Positions 7,800-18,333 of a stretch of DNA of 64,000 nt are shown in pieces. Below the pieces are notes generated by a model. That model was given only the letters and a program-made list of their open reading frames with translations. It was not told the origin of the DNA and made no database searches. Source of the stretch: Sinorhizobium chiapasense (GTDB lineage: Bacteria > Pseudomonadota > Alphaproteobacteria > Rhizobiales > Rhizobiaceae); contig NZ_CP133148.1 of NCBI RefSeq assembly GCF_036488675.1, positions 4,151,001 through 4,215,000 of the forward strand, given 5' to 3'. How positions within the stretch are numbered: position 1 is the stretch's first letter; every line of letters starts with the position of its first letter. Made by a program: the position numbers and the translations under genes.

Positions 7800-8354
7800 T
7801 TCGCTTGCACCTTTTCTTGCACCTTGTTGGTACGACTATAGGCGACGCCATGCGACAATGTAAGAGGATATGGAGCGCAAACGCCTGGGAAGTATGGGAT
7901 TTGGGAGATGCCGAGAAACGCCTGGCGACAGTAGTACGGCGGTCTCTCTGTCCGCCATTTTTCTAACCGACTGTTTGCGCGAAGATTTCTCGGGTTTTCA
8001 GGCGCTGGCCCTGAAGGCAAGCGCATTCGAGATCCGGGCCGTAGCGCTTTCCGGAGCGGTCCTCGGCCAGCTGCCTCGGACTGACGATCGAAGCCGTTTC
8101 GCCTTCGCTTACAAAATTGAAAAACAAAGGTATTGTTAAGTCGCACGGTTTCTCGGGGCATGGAGATCGTGCCTTTGGTGATGTCCAACGCGTGGCGAGC
8201 GGAGCACGGGCCGAAGATTTCCCGGCAAATGAGAAGTTCCTTCAAATATGGCGTTCCGGGTGAGCGCAAACTGACGGCCGGAGGGGTGCATCACGCCCCT
8301 TGCCGGAGAGTGCATGAGGGGCGGGCCTGAAGTGCGATCACACGGGGAAAGAAT
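7800..8354. other. Element-chromosome border region, no gene seen
   Basis: 555 bases between int and gltS. A 9-base direct repeat TTGCACCTT occurs at 7805-7813 and 7817-7825, 4 bases before and after a TTC spacer, right ahead of int; it could be a recombinase or operator site. No tRNA, tmRNA or other usual integration target is recognisable. Near gltS there are two nested stems: GGGGTG/CGCCCC around 8283-8299 and CGCCCCT (8294-8300) with AGGGGCG (8317-8323), in what would be the gltS leader. A leftward frame 7775-8269 is open but has no coding character. Confidence 0.45.
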
Positions 8355-9560
8355 ATGTCGGCATTGCAGGTTCCCGCGTTCCTGACATTTACCTTATCGC
8401 TCCTGGTTTTCTTCGTCGGCAGCGGGCTCAACAGGTCGGTCACGGCACTTTCGCGCTGGAACATTCCGGAGGCTGTGACCGGAGGTCTGATTTCCGCATT
8501 TCTGACATTGCTGCTGTACGCATTCTTCGACACGGAAATACGCTTTGCACTGGGCGCGCGCGATCTACTGCTATTGTACTTTTTCACCGGCGTGGGCTTG
8601 AACGCGCGGCTTTCCGACCTGATTGCCGGTGGGCGGCCGTTCCTCGTGCTTCTGGCGCTGACACTCGTCTTTCTCATTATTCAGAGCGTTGTAGCCGCGG
8701 GCGGCGCAGCAGTGCTTGATCTGCCCGCCGGCTTCTCGATCCTGCTCGGGCCGGCCTCGCTTATCGGCGGTCACGGCACGGCCATTGCCTGGGCGCCGAC
8801 GATTTCCACCCGCTTCGGCCTGACGAATGCCATGGAAGTCGGCATCGCCAGCGCGACGCTGGGACTCGTGATCGCGAGCATTCTGGGCGGACCGATTGCG
8901 CGTCGCCTCATCTTGCGCAACGGCCTGCACGGGAAAATGGATGAGGAACTGATCGTCGGAGTTTCCAACGAGCAGTCTGATCGCCACGCGGACGAAGTGA
9001 GCTACCAGTCAGTGCTGCAAACGCTGCTTGTGATGAACATAGCGGTCATCGGCGGCTACCTGCTGCACGAGCTGGTCGTCGAGCTGGGCATCAAGCTTCC
9101 GCTCTTCGTCGTTTGCATGTTTCTCGCAATCCTGTTGACCAACACAGTGCCCGTGGCCGCGCCGCGGCTGCCCTGGCCAACGAGGACCCGACCACTTTCG
9201 CTGATTTCCGATCTTTCGTTGAACATCTTTCTCGTGATGTCGCTCATGAGCCTGCAACTCTGGACGCTGCAAGGCCTCGGACTATCGATTATCGTGGTAT
9301 TGGCACTGCAGACCGTCATCGCGGTCGCCTACATCCTGTTCGTCGTTTTCCCGGCAATGGGGCGCAGTTACAACGCGGCGGTGATTTCAGCAGGCTTTTC
9401 TGGCATCGCGCTCGGCGCGACCCCGACCGCCATTGCCAACATGGCCGCGGTGACCAAGACCCATGGTGCCGCGCCGATCGCCTTCATCGTTCTGCCATTG
9501 GTATCGGCATTCTTCATCGATATCGCCAACGCCGGAATCATCACGTTTATGGCGAGATAA
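8355..9560 (+). CDS. gltS: Sodium/glutamate symporter
   Basis: 401 residues, the same length as E. coli GltS. It is hydrophobic throughout, with about ten membrane helices in two inverted halves. Family-type glycine-rich reentrant motifs are visible: LLGPASLIGGHGTAIAW in the first half and AGFSGIALGATPTAIANM in the second, which in GltS line the sodium and substrate path. It imports glutamate with sodium across the inner membrane. The start ATG has GGGGAAAG upstream. It converges on a HdeD-family gene. Glutamate supply is a known partner of glutamate-dependent acid resistance, but no glutamate decarboxylase lies in the window. Confidence 0.9.
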   Translation: MSALQVPAFLTFTLSLLVFFVGSGLNRSVTALSRWNIPEAVTGGLISAFLTLLLYAFFDTEIRFALGARDLLLLYFFTGVGLNARLSDLIAGGRPFLVLLALTLVFLIIQSVVAAGGAAVLDLPAGFSILLGPASLIGGHGTAIAWAPTISTRFGLTNAMEVGIASATLGLVIASILGGPIARRLILRNGLHGKMDEELIVGVSNEQSDRHADEVSYQSVLQTLLVMNIAVIGGYLLHELVVELGIKLPLFVVCMFLAILLTNTVPVAAPRLPWPTRTRPLSLISDLSLNIFLVMSLMSLQLWTLQGLGLSIIVVLALQTVIAVAYILFVVFPAMGRSYNAAVISAGFSGIALGATPTAIANMAAVTKTHGAAPIAFIVLPLVSAFFIDIANAGIITFMAR

Positions 9561-9592
9561 GCCGCGCTGCAGGCGACGTTTGCGTGTCCCCG

Positions 9593-10147
9593 TTACGCTG
9601 ATTGCGTCGAAGGTGACCACGCCTGGATCAGCCATGCGAGCCCGTGGAAAATGAGGTCGATCCCCAACAGAAGCCCGAGCACCCAGATGCCGGTCGCCGG
9701 CCAGCCCGAGATGATGGCCAACCCAGCCAGAATGCCGAATATTCCTGAGATGAGCATCAGCCAGCCGCCACCGCTCCAATGCCTGACTGCGACAATGGCC
9801 CGCACGACGCCCGAAGCCAGGAACACCAGCCCGAGGGTGAAGGTCAGGATCAGGGCACCCGAGATGGGTTGGCTTACCACCATCCAGCCGAAGACGACGT
9901 AGAGAACCCCGAGCAGGAGCTGCCACAGGAAGCCGCCCCAGCCCTTCGTCCAGAAGGCGTGAACAATCTCGAATGCGCCGACGGCGATCGCCGTAAAGCC
10001 GATGAGCAGCGTGCTGACGAGCGTAGCCACAGCCACGTCACCCAGCACGAATATGCCTCCGAGAAGGAGGACGATCCCGAGCAGGACACGAAGCCAGGTA
10101 GGCGGCGCGTTGAGAGTCGTGGACGTTCCGGATTCGTAGGTCGTCAT
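9593..10147 (-). CDS. HdeD-family (DUF308) membrane protein
   Basis: 184 residues with six hydrophobic segments arranged as three helical hairpins, the DUF308/HdeD layout. The recurring short motif is seen in GIVLLLGGIFVLGD and SGIFGILAGLAIISGWP. In E. coli HdeD is an inner-membrane protein of the acid-fitness island that helps acid resistance at high cell density; the molecular activity is unknown. Here it is the first gene downstream of an RND efflux pair on the same strand, about 80 bases before... the permease stop, and a second HdeD homologue lies on the other side of that pair. Start at ATG 10147 has a GGGAGAAAG site. Confidence 0.85.
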   Translation of the reverse strand: MTTYESGTSTTLNAPPTWLRVLLGIVLLLGGIFVLGDVAVATLVSTLLIGFTAIAVGAFEIVHAFWTKGWGGFLWQLLLGVLYVVFGWMVVSQPISGALILTFTLGLVFLASGVVRAIVAVRHWSGGGWLMLISGIFGILAGLAIISGWPATGIWVLGLLLGIDLIFHGLAWLIQAWSPSTQSA

Positions 10148-10228
10148 GTCTTTCTCCCTCTGTTGGTTCCAAATCTTCCATTGGGCGCGGGCGCCCGCCT
10201 GCCGTCCCGTGTGGTGCCGCCTCCAAGC

Positions 10229-13200
10229 CTAGGTCACGGGCGGCTCCGTCGCCGGCTTCGTTCGCGTGGAAACCCATTCCGCCACACGCTCGATCACGGC
10301 AAACAAGGTCGGGATGATGAAGAGGCCGATCGTCGTTGCCCCCACCATGCCGCCCAGGATGGTGACGCCCACCGCCCGACCGGCACCCGCTCCCGCGCCC
10401 GTCGACACCGCGAGGGGCACGATGCCGAAGATGAAGGAAACCGCGGTCATCATCACAGCGCGGAAGCGCTGCTCGGCGCCGAGCCGTGCGGCCTCGGCGA
10501 TAGATTGCCCGTCCTCGAGGCGTTCCTTGGCGAATTCGACGATCAAGATGGCGTTCTTCGACGCGAGCCCGATCAAGAGCACGATGGCGATTTGCGCGTA
10601 GAGGCTGTTCTGCAGCCCTAAAAGCATGAGTGCTCCGGTCGCGCCGAACAGGGCGGCGCCGAGAGACAGGATGACGGCGATGGGCAGCGTCCAGCTTTCG
10701 TATTGCGCGACCAGGAGCAGGTAAGCGAACAGAAAGGCCAACCCGAAGATGAGCGGTTCCTGTCCGCTGCTACGCCGTTCCTGAAACGACAGGCCGGACC
10801 ACTCGAACCCGTAGCCCGCCGGCAGCTCCTGTACCGCCACACGTTCGATCGCGTCCATGGCTGTGCCCGAACTGCCGCCGGGCGCGGCCTGCCCATTGAT
10901 CTGGGCGGCCACCGACAGATTGTAACGGGAGAGGACGAAGGGCGCGAGAACGGTTGTTGTCGACACCACTGTTCTGAGCGGCACCATCGCACCGGTGCGG
11001 TTGCGTACATGGAGATTGAGGATGTCCTCCGCATCCGCGCGATGCTCGGCATCAGCCTGGAGATTGACCTGGAAGACCCGCCCCTCAAGTGTGAAATCGT
11101 TCACGTAGCGAGAGCCGAAGCTCGCGCCGATCGTCGAATAGATGTCGGCGACGCTCACCCCCAGGGCCTCTGCCCGGGTGCGGTCGACGTCGACGTAAAT
11201 CTGCGGCACGTCGGCGCTGAAGGTCGTCGCCGCACCGCCGACTTCCGGCTGCTGATTTATCTCCGAGACGAATGCGCGCGCCACCTGGGCGATCTCTTCC
11301 GGCCGCTGCCCCTGCAGCGCTTGCAGGCGCAGGTCGAGGCCGCCGACGGCGCCGATTCCGGCGATCGCCGGCGGCGCAAAGACCGCGATATTGGCTCCCG
11401 GCACGGTCGAGAATTGCGCCCGCAAGTTTGCAAGGATTGCGGAGAGCTGCAGTTCCGGCGTCTCGCGCTGGTCCCACGGGTCAAGGGCCGCGATCACCAT
11501 CGCCCCATTGGGGGAGGCGGTGCCTTGCAGGATACTGAAGCCGGCGACGGAGATGACGTTTTCGACCCCGGCCGTCGCCGACAGCACTTGCTCGACTCCA
11601 TTTACGACCGCCCGGGTACGGTCAAGCGAGGCGGCGTCAGGAAGCTGGATATCCAGGAACAGGGCGCCCTGATCCTCGTCCGGGAGAAAGGTGGAGGGCA
11701 GGCCGGTAAACATGAGGAAGGCGCCGAGGAAGCAGGCGGCGAGCGCGGCGAGGGGGATGATCCAAAGGCGCACCAGGAAGGCGACTGCGCGGCCGTAGCC
11801 GTCGCGTGTCGCGTTCATCACCCGTGTGAACCAGCCGAGCGGACCGCGCCGGTAACCGCCCTGTCCGCGTCTCAGCAGGATTGCGCTGAGCGCCGGACTG
11901 AGCGTCAGCGCCACTATGGACGAGAGAACCAGCGCGGCCGATAGTGTGACCGCAAACTGACGATAGAGTTGGCCGTTTATGCCCGCGAGGAACCCGGTCG
12001 GTGTCACGACGGCGAGCAGCACCAGCGTCGTCGAGATGATCGGCCCCGTGATCTGCCGCATCGCCTTGCGGCTCGCACTCGCCGTATCGATGCCGGGATC
12101 GTCTTCCATCACGTGTTTGACGTTTTCGACGACGAGGATCGCGTCATCGACGACCAGTCCGATCGCCAGCACCAGGGCGAGTAGCGAGATCGTATTTATC
12201 GAGTATCCGAAGGCAAGCAGAACGGCCATGGCGCCGAGCATCGAGACCGGGATGGCCACCGCCGAGACCAACATGGCGCGCCAGTCCTGCAGGAACAGGA
12301 AGGTGATGAAGAGCACGATGAGGAAAGCCTCGATGAGGATCTCGACGATCAGCGACAGGCTTGCCCGGACAAAGCGCGTCGCATCATAGACGACTTGGTA
12401 TTCGAGGCCGGCTGGAAATCTCGGCGAAAGGCGTTCGAGCTCGGCGAGCACCGCATTGGCCGTCTGGATCGCGTTGGCGCCGGGTGCCTGGCTAATCTGC
12501 AGCATCGCCGTTTCGCGCCCGCCGAAGTACGCGCTCGATGAATAGCTGCGTGCACCGAGTTCGATGCGGGCGATGTCGCTGAGCCGCACGACGGCGCCCG
12601 CCCCACCCGTACGCACGACGATGTCGCCGAACGCCTCGGAGCTTATGAGCCGCCCTTGAGCGACCAGGGTATACTGCAAATCTGTGCCCTCTTGCGCCGG
12701 GGGCGCGCCGGCCTGCCCGAGGGAAGCCTGGATATTTTGGCTCTGGATTGCAGTTGCCACATCGTCGGCGGTGATGCCGAGCGCATCCATGCGTGTCGGG
12801 TTGAGCCACACCCGCATCGAGTATTCGGACGCGCCGACGACGGCGGCCTCCCCGACGCCCGAGACGCGCGAGAGCGCATCGATGAGCGTTGTCGCAGCGA
12901 AATTGGTGATCTCGAGCGCACCGAGCGTGCCGTCCGGCGAATAGAAGGCGATGCCGAGCACGAAATCCGGCGAGCGTGATCGCACCGATACGCCTTGCTG
13001 GGTTACGGCGGACGGGAGCTGGGAAATCGCCAGTTGCGCCCGGTTCTGCACGTTCACCTGCGCAATGTCCGGATCCGTGCCCACTTCGAAGGTCACCGAA
13101 AGCGAATACTGTCCGGCATTGGAACTTGTCGACGACATGTACATCATGTCGGCGACGCCATTTATGGCCGTTTCCAACGGGCCGCCGACGACATCGGCAA

Positions 13201-13372
13201 TCACATCGGCGCTGGCGCCTGGATAGGTTGCCGAGACGGTCACGGTCGGCGGCGTGATCTGGGGATACTGCTGCACCGGCAGCGCAAAGATGCTGATCGC
13301 GCCGGCGATTGAAATGATGATCGAGATGACGATCGCCAGCCGGCTCCGGGTAATGAACAGATCGGAGATCAT
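10229..13372 (-). CDS. RND (HAE1-type) multidrug efflux permease
   Basis: 1047 residues, the normal size of AcrB/MexB-type pumps. The proton-relay acidic pair is present in TM4 ([15 protein letters not shown]) and the lysine in TM10 ([15 protein letters not shown]). The large periplasmic loops and the internal duplication are clear. It exports amphipathic compounds from inner membrane and periplasm using the proton gradient, together with the adaptor encoded just upstream. The ATG overlaps the adaptor stop by 4 bases (ATGA), so the two are co-translated. No outer-membrane factor or TetR-type repressor lies next to it, so a TolC encoded elsewhere is likely used. Substrates cannot be predicted. 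Confidence 0.95.
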   Translation of the reverse strand: MISDLFITRSRLAIVISIIISIAGAISIFALPVQQYPQITPPTVTVSATYPGASADVIADVVGGPLETAINGVADMMYMSSTSSNAGQYSLSVTFEVGTDPDIAQVNVQNRAQLAISQLPSAVTQQGVSVRSRSPDFVLGIAFYSPDGTLGALEITNFAATTLIDALSRVSGVGEAAVVGASEYSMRVWLNPTRMDALGITADDVATAIQSQNIQASLGQAGAPPAQEGTDLQYTLVAQGRLISSEAFGDIVVRTGGAGAVVRLSDIARIELGARSYSSSAYFGGRETAMLQISQAPGANAIQTANAVLAELERLSPRFPAGLEYQVVYDATRFVRASLSLIVEILIEAFLIVLFITFLFLQDWRAMLVSAVAIPVSMLGAMAVLLAFGYSINTISLLALVLAIGLVVDDAILVVENVKHVMEDDPGIDTASASRKAMRQITGPIISTTLVLLAVVTPTGFLAGINGQLYRQFAVTLSAALVLSSIVALTLSPALSAILLRRGQGGYRRGPLGWFTRVMNATRDGYGRAVAFLVRLWIIPLAALAACFLGAFLMFTGLPSTFLPDEDQGALFLDIQLPDAASLDRTRAVVNGVEQVLSATAGVENVISVAGFSILQGTASPNGAMVIAALDPWDQRETPELQLSAILANLRAQFSTVPGANIAVFAPPAIAGIGAVGGLDLRLQALQGQRPEEIAQVARAFVSEINQQPEVGGAATTFSADVPQIYVDVDRTRAEALGVSVADIYSTIGASFGSRYVNDFTLEGRVFQVNLQADAEHRADAEDILNLHVRNRTGAMVPLRTVVSTTTVLAPFVLSRYNLSVAAQINGQAAPGGSSGTAMDAIERVAVQELPAGYGFEWSGLSFQERRSSGQEPLIFGLAFLFAYLLLVAQYESWTLPIAVILSLGAALFGATGALMLLGLQNSLYAQIAIVLLIGLASKNAILIVEFAKERLEDGQSIAEAARLGAEQRFRAVMMTAVSFIFGIVPLAVSTGAGAGAGRAVGVTILGGMVGATTIGLFIIPTLFAVIERVAEWVSTRTKPATEPPVT

Positions 13373-14526
13373 GGGCTGTCGTCCAAGGGCTGGCCATCGC
13401 TCGGCTGTACCGTCATGCCATCGGCGAGACGCTGGATTCCCTGGACGACGACTTGCTCACCGCCGCTGAGGCCTGTGGTGACCGCCCAGCCGTTGCTTAT
13501 GCGCGCGCCCGTATCGATGCGGCGTTGCGAGACGGTGTTGTTCTGGCCGAGCAGATAGACGAAGCGCCCCTCGCGATCCTGCAGCACCGCCATCTGCGGC
13601 ACCACCGGCAGTTTGCGTATATCCTTCTCTTCTATCAAGAGGGTGACGAACTGTCCCGGGATCAGCACGCGATGAGGATTGGGAAAGACCGCGCGCGCCG
13701 TGACTGTTCCGGTCTGCGGGTCGACCTCGTTCTCGACGAACTCGATTCGACCAGCCTCGTCGTATTCAGTCCCGTTCGCGAGACGCAGCGAAAGTTTGAA
13801 TGCACGCGGATCCAGCAGGCTTCCGCCTGCCTCTTGCTGCCGGGCGGTCACAAGCAGGCCCTCGGTCATGGCGAAGGCCACACGGATAGGGTCGAGACTT
13901 GCGACTCGCGCCAGCGATCCGGAATCGGGTCCGACAAGGTTGCCGACCGTGAACATCGCACGACCGATGCTGCCGGAGATCGGCGCCGTGATGCGGGTAT
14001 AGGACAGGTTGAGGTCAGCAGTGTTCAGGGCCGCCTCGGCCACCAGCGCGTCCGCGGCCGCGACATCGAAGGCGGCCTGGGCATCATCCAGCACGGCCCG
14101 CGATACCGTGTTCCGAGCGAACAGGTCCCGATTGCGCGCAAGGGTCCTTTCTGCCGATTTCCGCGTCGCCTCAGCGCGCGCCAGTTGCGCCCGCGCCGAA
14201 GCGACCGAGGCCTCGAGTTGATCCGGCTCGATCTCGAACAGTGTGTCTCCCGCCTTGACGACCTGGCCATCGGTGAATGTCACGGCACGCAAAAAGCCGG
14301 TGACGCGCGCCCGGATGTCCACCGCATCGATCGCCTCGATACGGGCCGTGAACCGCGCGGGATTGCTTACCTGCTGTACCTCGACCTTCTCGACGACGAC
14401 GGCCGGTGGCGGCATTGCCTGACTTGCCCCCTGCTGCTGGGCAAGTGAGGTCGAATTGACGCAAAGAGCCGCAGTCCCTGCCAGGCAGGCAAGCATCAGG
14501 CGACTGCAAGAAGCAGGTTCGATCAT
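13369..14526 (-). CDS. RND periplasmic adaptor (membrane fusion protein)
   Basis: 385 residues from the ATG at 14526, which gives a proper signal peptide ([20 protein letters not shown]); the frame to 14610 adds non-coding-like sequence. Domains follow the family order: beta strand, lipoyl half-motif ([19 protein letters not shown]), long coiled-coil hairpin (about residues 105-180, Ala/Arg/Glu-rich), second lipoyl half ([18 protein letters not shown]), beta barrel and membrane-proximal domain. It bridges the permease and an outer-membrane channel. There is no lipobox cysteine at the cleavage site, so it is probably anchored by the N-terminus or free in the periplasm. Confidence 0.93.
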   Translation of the reverse strand: MIEPASCSRLMLACLAGTAALCVNSTSLAQQQGASQAMPPPAVVVEKVEVQQVSNPARFTARIEAIDAVDIRARVTGFLRAVTFTDGQVVKAGDTLFEIEPDQLEASVASARAQLARAEATRKSAERTLARNRDLFARNTVSRAVLDDAQAAFDVAAADALVAEAALNTADLNLSYTRITAPISGSIGRAMFTVGNLVGPDSGSLARVASLDPIRVAFAMTEGLLVTARQQEAGGSLLDPRAFKLSLRLANGTEYDEAGRIEFVENEVDPQTGTVTARAVFPNPHRVLIPGQFVTLLIEEKDIRKLPVVPQMAVLQDREGRFVYLLGQNNTVSQRRIDTGARISNGWAVTTGLSGGEQVVVQGIQRLADGMTVQPSDGQPLDDSP

Positions 14527-14551
14527 CGCGCCGTTTCCGATTCGTGCGTCC

Positions 14552-15154
14552 TCATGGCCGTGCTCTGCGTATCGTGAGGGCAATGGCGATGTATGCACCG
14601 CCGGCAACAAGTAGGGAAAAGCCGGCGATAGCGCCTGACGGGAATGCGCTGGTGTACGGCAGCTTCAAGGCGAGCACCGCGCTGGCCGCGAGCGCAACGA
14701 GGCCCGAAATCGCGAACCAGTGCCAGCCGTCCTGCCTGCGCACGATTACCGCTAGCACGATCTGCAGAATGCCTTGTAGGAGAAGCACCAGGGCGATCAG
14801 GAGAGTGATCGCCAGGGCGCCCTTCAGCGGGTTGAAATAAATCAGGATGCCGCCGACCACCTCGACCGCGCCGGTCAGTTTCTGCCAGATGAAGCCGTTC
14901 CAATCCTTGACCTGCAAGGACTGGACCATCTTTACAACGCCGGCGAGGGCAAGGACCGCTCCCAGGACGACGCTCGCCGCGAATGTGGAGACGGCAGGAA
15001 GCGCGATAGCCAATGCTCCGCCCAGCGCCAGAGCAATGCCCAGTGCGAGAAACCATCCCCATTTCGAATGCAGGGACTCTGCCTCGCGCTCGTAATCAAC
15101 TCCTTCCGCTGAAGAACCGCTCACCGGCGGTTGTCCAATTGGAGTTCCTGCCAT
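14552..15154 (-). CDS. HdeD-family (DUF308) membrane protein, second copy
   Basis: 200 residues from the ATG at 15154 (the longer frame runs into the RIME repeat and is rejected). A polar 30-residue N-terminal extension precedes six membrane segments in the DUF308 layout, with the motif pair GGILIYFNPLKGALAITLLI and SGLVALAASAVLALKLP. It ends 25 bases before the adaptor start, so it is probably the first gene of an operon with the RND pair. The same family occurs again after the permease. Function as for HdeD proteins: inner membrane, linked to acid stress in E. coli, mechanism unknown. Confidence 0.85.
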   Translation of the reverse strand: MAGTPIGQPPVSGSSAEGVDYEREAESLHSKWGWFLALGIALALGGALAIALPAVSTFAASVVLGAVLALAGVVKMVQSLQVKDWNGFIWQKLTGAVEVVGGILIYFNPLKGALAITLLIALVLLLQGILQIVLAVIVRRQDGWHWFAISGLVALAASAVLALKLPYTSAFPSGAIAGFSLLVAGGAYIAIALTIRRARP

Positions 15155-15194
15155 GGCTGCGCCTTTCACGGGTCGTCGCAGTGCACTCGGACTG

Positions 15195-15305
15195 AGAGCG
15201 GGATGAGGAAAAGTGTGCGCGGTTTTCCGCCCGCATCCCGCTCTAACTTTTAAAAATCGATCACGTTTATGATTTTGGGTCGATTCGACCCAAATCATCG
15301 TGATC
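15195..15305. repeat. RIME-like two-palindrome repeat, copy 1
   Basis: The first palindrome pairs AGAGCGGGATG (15195-15205) with CATCCCGCTCT (15234-15244) around an inner GCGG/CCGC stem. The second pairs GATCACG (15259-15265) with CGTGATC (15299-15305) around a long ATGATTTTGGGTCGA-type inner stem. About 110 bp, matching my memory of RIME1 elements of rhizobia. It sits exactly at the arcA stop codon and may act as a transcript end or 3' protector between arcA and the HdeD-like gene. Confidence 0.85.
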
Positions 15306-16564
15306 TAATAGTCAACCGCATCGCGGATGATCGGGCAGGTCATGCAATGGCCGCCACCGCGTCCACGACCGAGCTCGGCCCCGGTGATGGTGACGACTTC
15401 GACGCCCGCCTTGCGCAGCAGCGTATTGGTGTAGGTGTTGCGGTCGTAGGCGAGCACCACGCCGGGCGAGAGGCAGACGAGATTGGCGCCGCTGTCCCAT
15501 TGCGTGCGTTCGCGCACATACGCATTGCCACCGGTCTCGACCACGCGGATCTCCTTGAGACCGAGGGCGTCGCGCACCGTTTCGACGAACGAGCCCGTGT
15601 CCCTGTGCAGCTCGACGGCGCCCGGCTTGTTGCCCGGCCTGTAGGAGAAAGCCTCTATGCCATTGACGATGTCGGGATAGATCAGCACGCAGTCGCGGTC
15701 GGCGAAAGTAAACACCGTGTCGAGGTGCATGGCCGCTCGCAGCTTTGGCATGGCGGCGACGATGATGCGTTCGGCTGCGCCCTTTTCGAACAGGGTTGCC
15801 GCGAGCTGGCTGATTGCCTGCCTCGAGGTACGCTCACTCATGCCGATCAACACGTTGCCTTTGCCGATCGGCATGACGTCGCCGCCCTCAAGGGTGGCAA
15901 GACCCCAGTCCTTGGTCGGGTCGCCCCACCAGACATTAACCTTGCCGGCGAAATCTGGATGGAACTTGTAGATGGCGGCGGCGAGGATCGTCTCTTCGTG
16001 GCGCGCCGGCCAATAGAGCGGGTTGAGCGTCACCCCGCCGTAAATCCAGCAGGTGGTGTCGCGCGTATAGAGCGTGTTGGGCAGCGGCGGCAGCAGGTAC
16101 TCGTTGACGCCTGCCGCGTCACGGATAAGCGCCAACTGCTCGCCGCCGATCGACTCGGGAAATTCATAGGTCGAGAGCCCGCCGATCAGCGTTTCGGCGA
16201 GATCGCGGTTGGACAGGCCCTCGAGATAAGAACGGACTTCGTTGACGAGGCCGAGGCCGATCTGGTTCGGAACGACCTGGTTATCGAGGATCCACTTCTT
16301 CGCTTCCGGGACAGCGACCGTCTCGGTGAGGAGATTGTGCATTTCCACGACGTCGATGCCGCGGTCGCGCATCTTGGTCATGAAATCGAAATGGTCGCGT
16401 TTGGCGTTGTCGACCCAGAGGACATCGTCGAACAGGAGGGCGTCGCAATTGGTCGGCGTGAGCCGTTGATGAGCACGCCCCGGCGCGCAGACCATGACCT
16501 TGCGCAGCTGGCCGACCTCGGAGTGTACGCCAAAAGTGTGCTGGGTCGAGCTTTGAGAAGACAT
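15305..16564 (-). CDS. arcA: Arginine deiminase
   Basis: 419 residues, the usual length. It hydrolyses L-arginine to citrulline and ammonia, the first step of the arginine deiminase pathway, in the cytoplasm. Signature motifs are present: the N-terminal [45 protein letters not shown], the histidine in [13 protein letters not shown], and the nucleophilic Cys407 in [10 protein letters not shown]. The start has GGGAGA six bases upstream. It lies 16 bases after an ArcD-type antiporter gene on the same strand. The catabolic ornithine carbamoyltransferase (arcB) and carbamate kinase (arcC) that normally finish the pathway are not in this cluster. The ammonia made can raise cytoplasmic pH. Confidence 0.96.
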   Translation of the reverse strand: MSSQSSTQHTFGVHSEVGQLRKVMVCAPGRAHQRLTPTNCDALLFDDVLWVDNAKRDHFDFMTKMRDRGIDVVEMHNLLTETVAVPEAKKWILDNQVVPNQIGLGLVNEVRSYLEGLSNRDLAETLIGGLSTYEFPESIGGEQLALIRDAAGVNEYLLPPLPNTLYTRDTTCWIYGGVTLNPLYWPARHEETILAAAIYKFHPDFAGKVNVWWGDPTKDWGLATLEGGDVMPIGKGNVLIGMSERTSRQAISQLAATLFEKGAAERIIVAAMPKLRAAMHLDTVFTFADRDCVLIYPDIVNGIEAFSYRPGNKPGAVELHRDTGSFVETVRDALGLKEIRVVETGGNAYVRERTQWDSGANLVCLSPGVVLAYDRNTYTNTLLRKAGVEVVTITGAELGRGRGGGHCMTCPIIRDAVDY

Positions 16565-16580
16565 GGCACATCTCCCTTTT

Positions 16581-18014
16581 TCAGATCGTCAGGTAGCCGG
16601 TGGACAATCCGATGATCGCGGCGATGCAGCCGATGGCAGCAGCCGCGAAAATCAGCCAGTCGACGGATGTGTTGAAGAGCTGCTTGCCCTGCTCGCGCCT
16701 GGCCCAGAAATAGAGGATCGTGCCGGGGGCATACAGGAGAGCCGACAGCAGGACGAACTTCATGCCGCCGGCGACAATCATGAAAAAAGTGTAGACGGCG
16801 GCAATGCTGGCGATGATCAGGTCGCGGTTGCGCTCATGCGGCCTGATTTCGTACGTCTCGGCACGCCGCGCCAGCAGGAAGCCGAAAGCGGCCACCAGCA
16901 GGTAGGGGATCAGCGACATTGCGCTTGTCAAATTCAGCATCAGCGCGAACGCGTCCCGCGACCAGTAGGTGCTGACGACGAACAGCTGGACGACGATGTT
17001 GGTGAGCCATAGCGCGGCCGCAGGGACCTTGTTCTGGTTCTCGGTGCCGAAAAGCCGGGGCATGTCGTCCGTGCGCGCGGCCACGTAGAGTACTTCCGCG
17101 CACACCAGAGACCAGGCGAGATAGGCGCCAAGCACCGAGACGATCACGCCGATGCTGATGAAGACCGCCCCCCAGGGGCCGACGACGGCAGCAAGTACGC
17201 CGGCCATCGAAGGCTGGCTCATGGCGGCGATCTCGGGACGTGTCAGGGCCGCATAGGGCAGCAGCGTGACCAGCACCATCAACGCGCTGACGCCGATGAA
17301 ACCCATGATCGTGGCCGTGCCGATATCGGAGCGTGTCTGCGCATAGCGCGAATAGTTGCTCGCGCCTTCGATGCCGATGAAGACGAAGACCGTCGCCAGC
17401 ATCGTCGCCTGGATCTGTTGGAGGAGGGTTGCTTCCGGCATCCCCTCACCGCCCCAGAAGTTCAGGCGGAACAGGTCGAGCTTGAAGAAGAAAAAGAGGA
17501 TGATGATGAAGGCGATGATCGGAACAACCTTCGCGACGGTCACGACCGTGTTGATAAAGGCCGCCTGCTGAATGCCTCTCAGGATCATGAAGTGGAAGAG
17601 CCAAATTCCGATCGAGGCCACAAGTATGGCGATGACGGTGTTGCCGTCGCCGAAGGCTGGAAAGAAATTGCCGAGCGTGGACTTGATCAGCACCCAGTAT
17701 GACACGTTGCCGATGCAGCTGCCGATCCAGTAGCCGAAGGCGGAGAGGAAGCCCGGATAGTCGCCGAAGCCTTCCTTGGCATAGGCGAAAACGCCGGCAT
17801 CGAGATCGGGCTTGCGTTCGGCCAGCGACTGGAAGACGCGCGCCAGCATGTACATGCCGCCGCCCGCAATGCACCAGGCGATGATTGCGCCGAACGGCCC
17901 CGTCGCGATGCCGAATGTCCGCGGGAGCGAGAAGATTCCTGCGCCGACCATGGAGCCGACAACCATCGCGGTGAGAGCGAACAGGGACAGCTTCTGCTCA
18001 GCCTTGGTCACCAT
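16581..18014 (-). CDS. arcD: ArcD/YjdE-type basic amino acid antiporter (copy next to arcA)
   Basis: 477 residues with 12 or more membrane helices, APC superfamily. TM1 carries the APC signature [12 protein letters not shown], and the family's [20 protein letters not shown] follows TM2. Members exchange arginine for ornithine, citrulline or agmatine, or exchange other basic amino acids. Directly upstream of arcA, it most likely brings arginine in and takes a product out. It resembles the neighbouring 18334-19764 gene along its whole length, so the two are tandem paralogues that may handle different exchange partners. The exchange partner cannot be read from the sequence. Confidence 0.88.
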   Translation of the reverse strand: MVTKAEQKLSLFALTAMVVGSMVGAGIFSLPRTFGIATGPFGAIIAWCIAGGGMYMLARVFQSLAERKPDLDAGVFAYAKEGFGDYPGFLSAFGYWIGSCIGNVSYWVLIKSTLGNFFPAFGDGNTVIAILVASIGIWLFHFMILRGIQQAAFINTVVTVAKVVPIIAFIIILFFFFKLDLFRLNFWGGEGMPEATLLQQIQATMLATVFVFIGIEGASNYSRYAQTRSDIGTATIMGFIGVSALMVLVTLLPYAALTRPEIAAMSQPSMAGVLAAVVGPWGAVFISIGVIVSVLGAYLAWSLVCAEVLYVAARTDDMPRLFGTENQNKVPAAALWLTNIVVQLFVVSTYWSRDAFALMLNLTSAMSLIPYLLVAAFGFLLARRAETYEIRPHERNRDLIIASIAAVYTFFMIVAGGMKFVLLSALLYAPGTILYFWARREQGKQLFNTSVDWLIFAAAAIGCIAAIIGLSTGYLTI

Positions 18015-18333
18015 CGCACCACTCCCGGGTTCGCCGATGTATGGGCCGTCCGCGCGGGTGCGGACGCCGAATAACTCTGGAAGTCGCTCGTGATGCCAGG
18101 TGAACTCGTGGATATTGCCGGTCGATTATCGATTTGAAGCGGGCTATCCGCTTCTGGCACCACTTCTATAACATGCTTGGGATCTCTGATCGCAATGTTA
18201 GCGTGTAACCTTCAGAATTCCTAGAGGGAATCGATTATCTGCTGAAAATGCGGACGCGACGACGCGTGTGAACTCCATAGCCGCGCTTCTTTGCATCAAC
18301 GGACAGGCTTGGATCGCCCGGACTCCGTAAAAG
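18015..18333. other. Gap between the two antiporter genes
   Basis: 319 bases on the leftward transcript between the two arcD paralogues. It contains a clean hairpin GAAGCGG (18136-18142) with CCGCTTC (18148-18154) but no T-run on either side, so it is not a standard terminator. No FixK/FNR box of the form TTGAT-N4-ATCAA was found. The length suggests a separate promoter for the downstream arcD-arcA pair, but I could not identify one. Confidence 0.4.

Larger units (their letters stand above)
1..7850. mobile_element. Right part of an integrated genetic element (left end outside window)
   Basis: Seen: a P4-type tyrosine integrase gene at the chromosomal side, then a leftward block containing an AlpA-like HTH protein, a zinc-finger protein, a zinc-ribbon/Toprim protein and a DUF3987 protein. 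Further left are short rightward genes for membrane, lipoprotein and unknown proteins. Core chromosomal genes begin right of about 8.3 kb. This int/AlpA/primase layout is typical of integrative elements and satellite-like islands. No relaxase, type IV secretion, capsid or terminase gene is visible, so it may be mobilised by another element, or transfer genes may lie left of the window. The right border is approximate: no tRNA or obvious duplicated att core was found beside the integrase. Confidence 0.7.

Noticed and set aside
7775..8269. Leftward open frame between int and gltS
   Set aside because: Composition is not coding-like, no ribosome site, no family; treated as intergenic border.
18136..18154. 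Hairpin between the two arcD genes considered as terminator
   Set aside because: The stem is perfect, but there is no T-run on either strand; kept only as a note in the gap entry.
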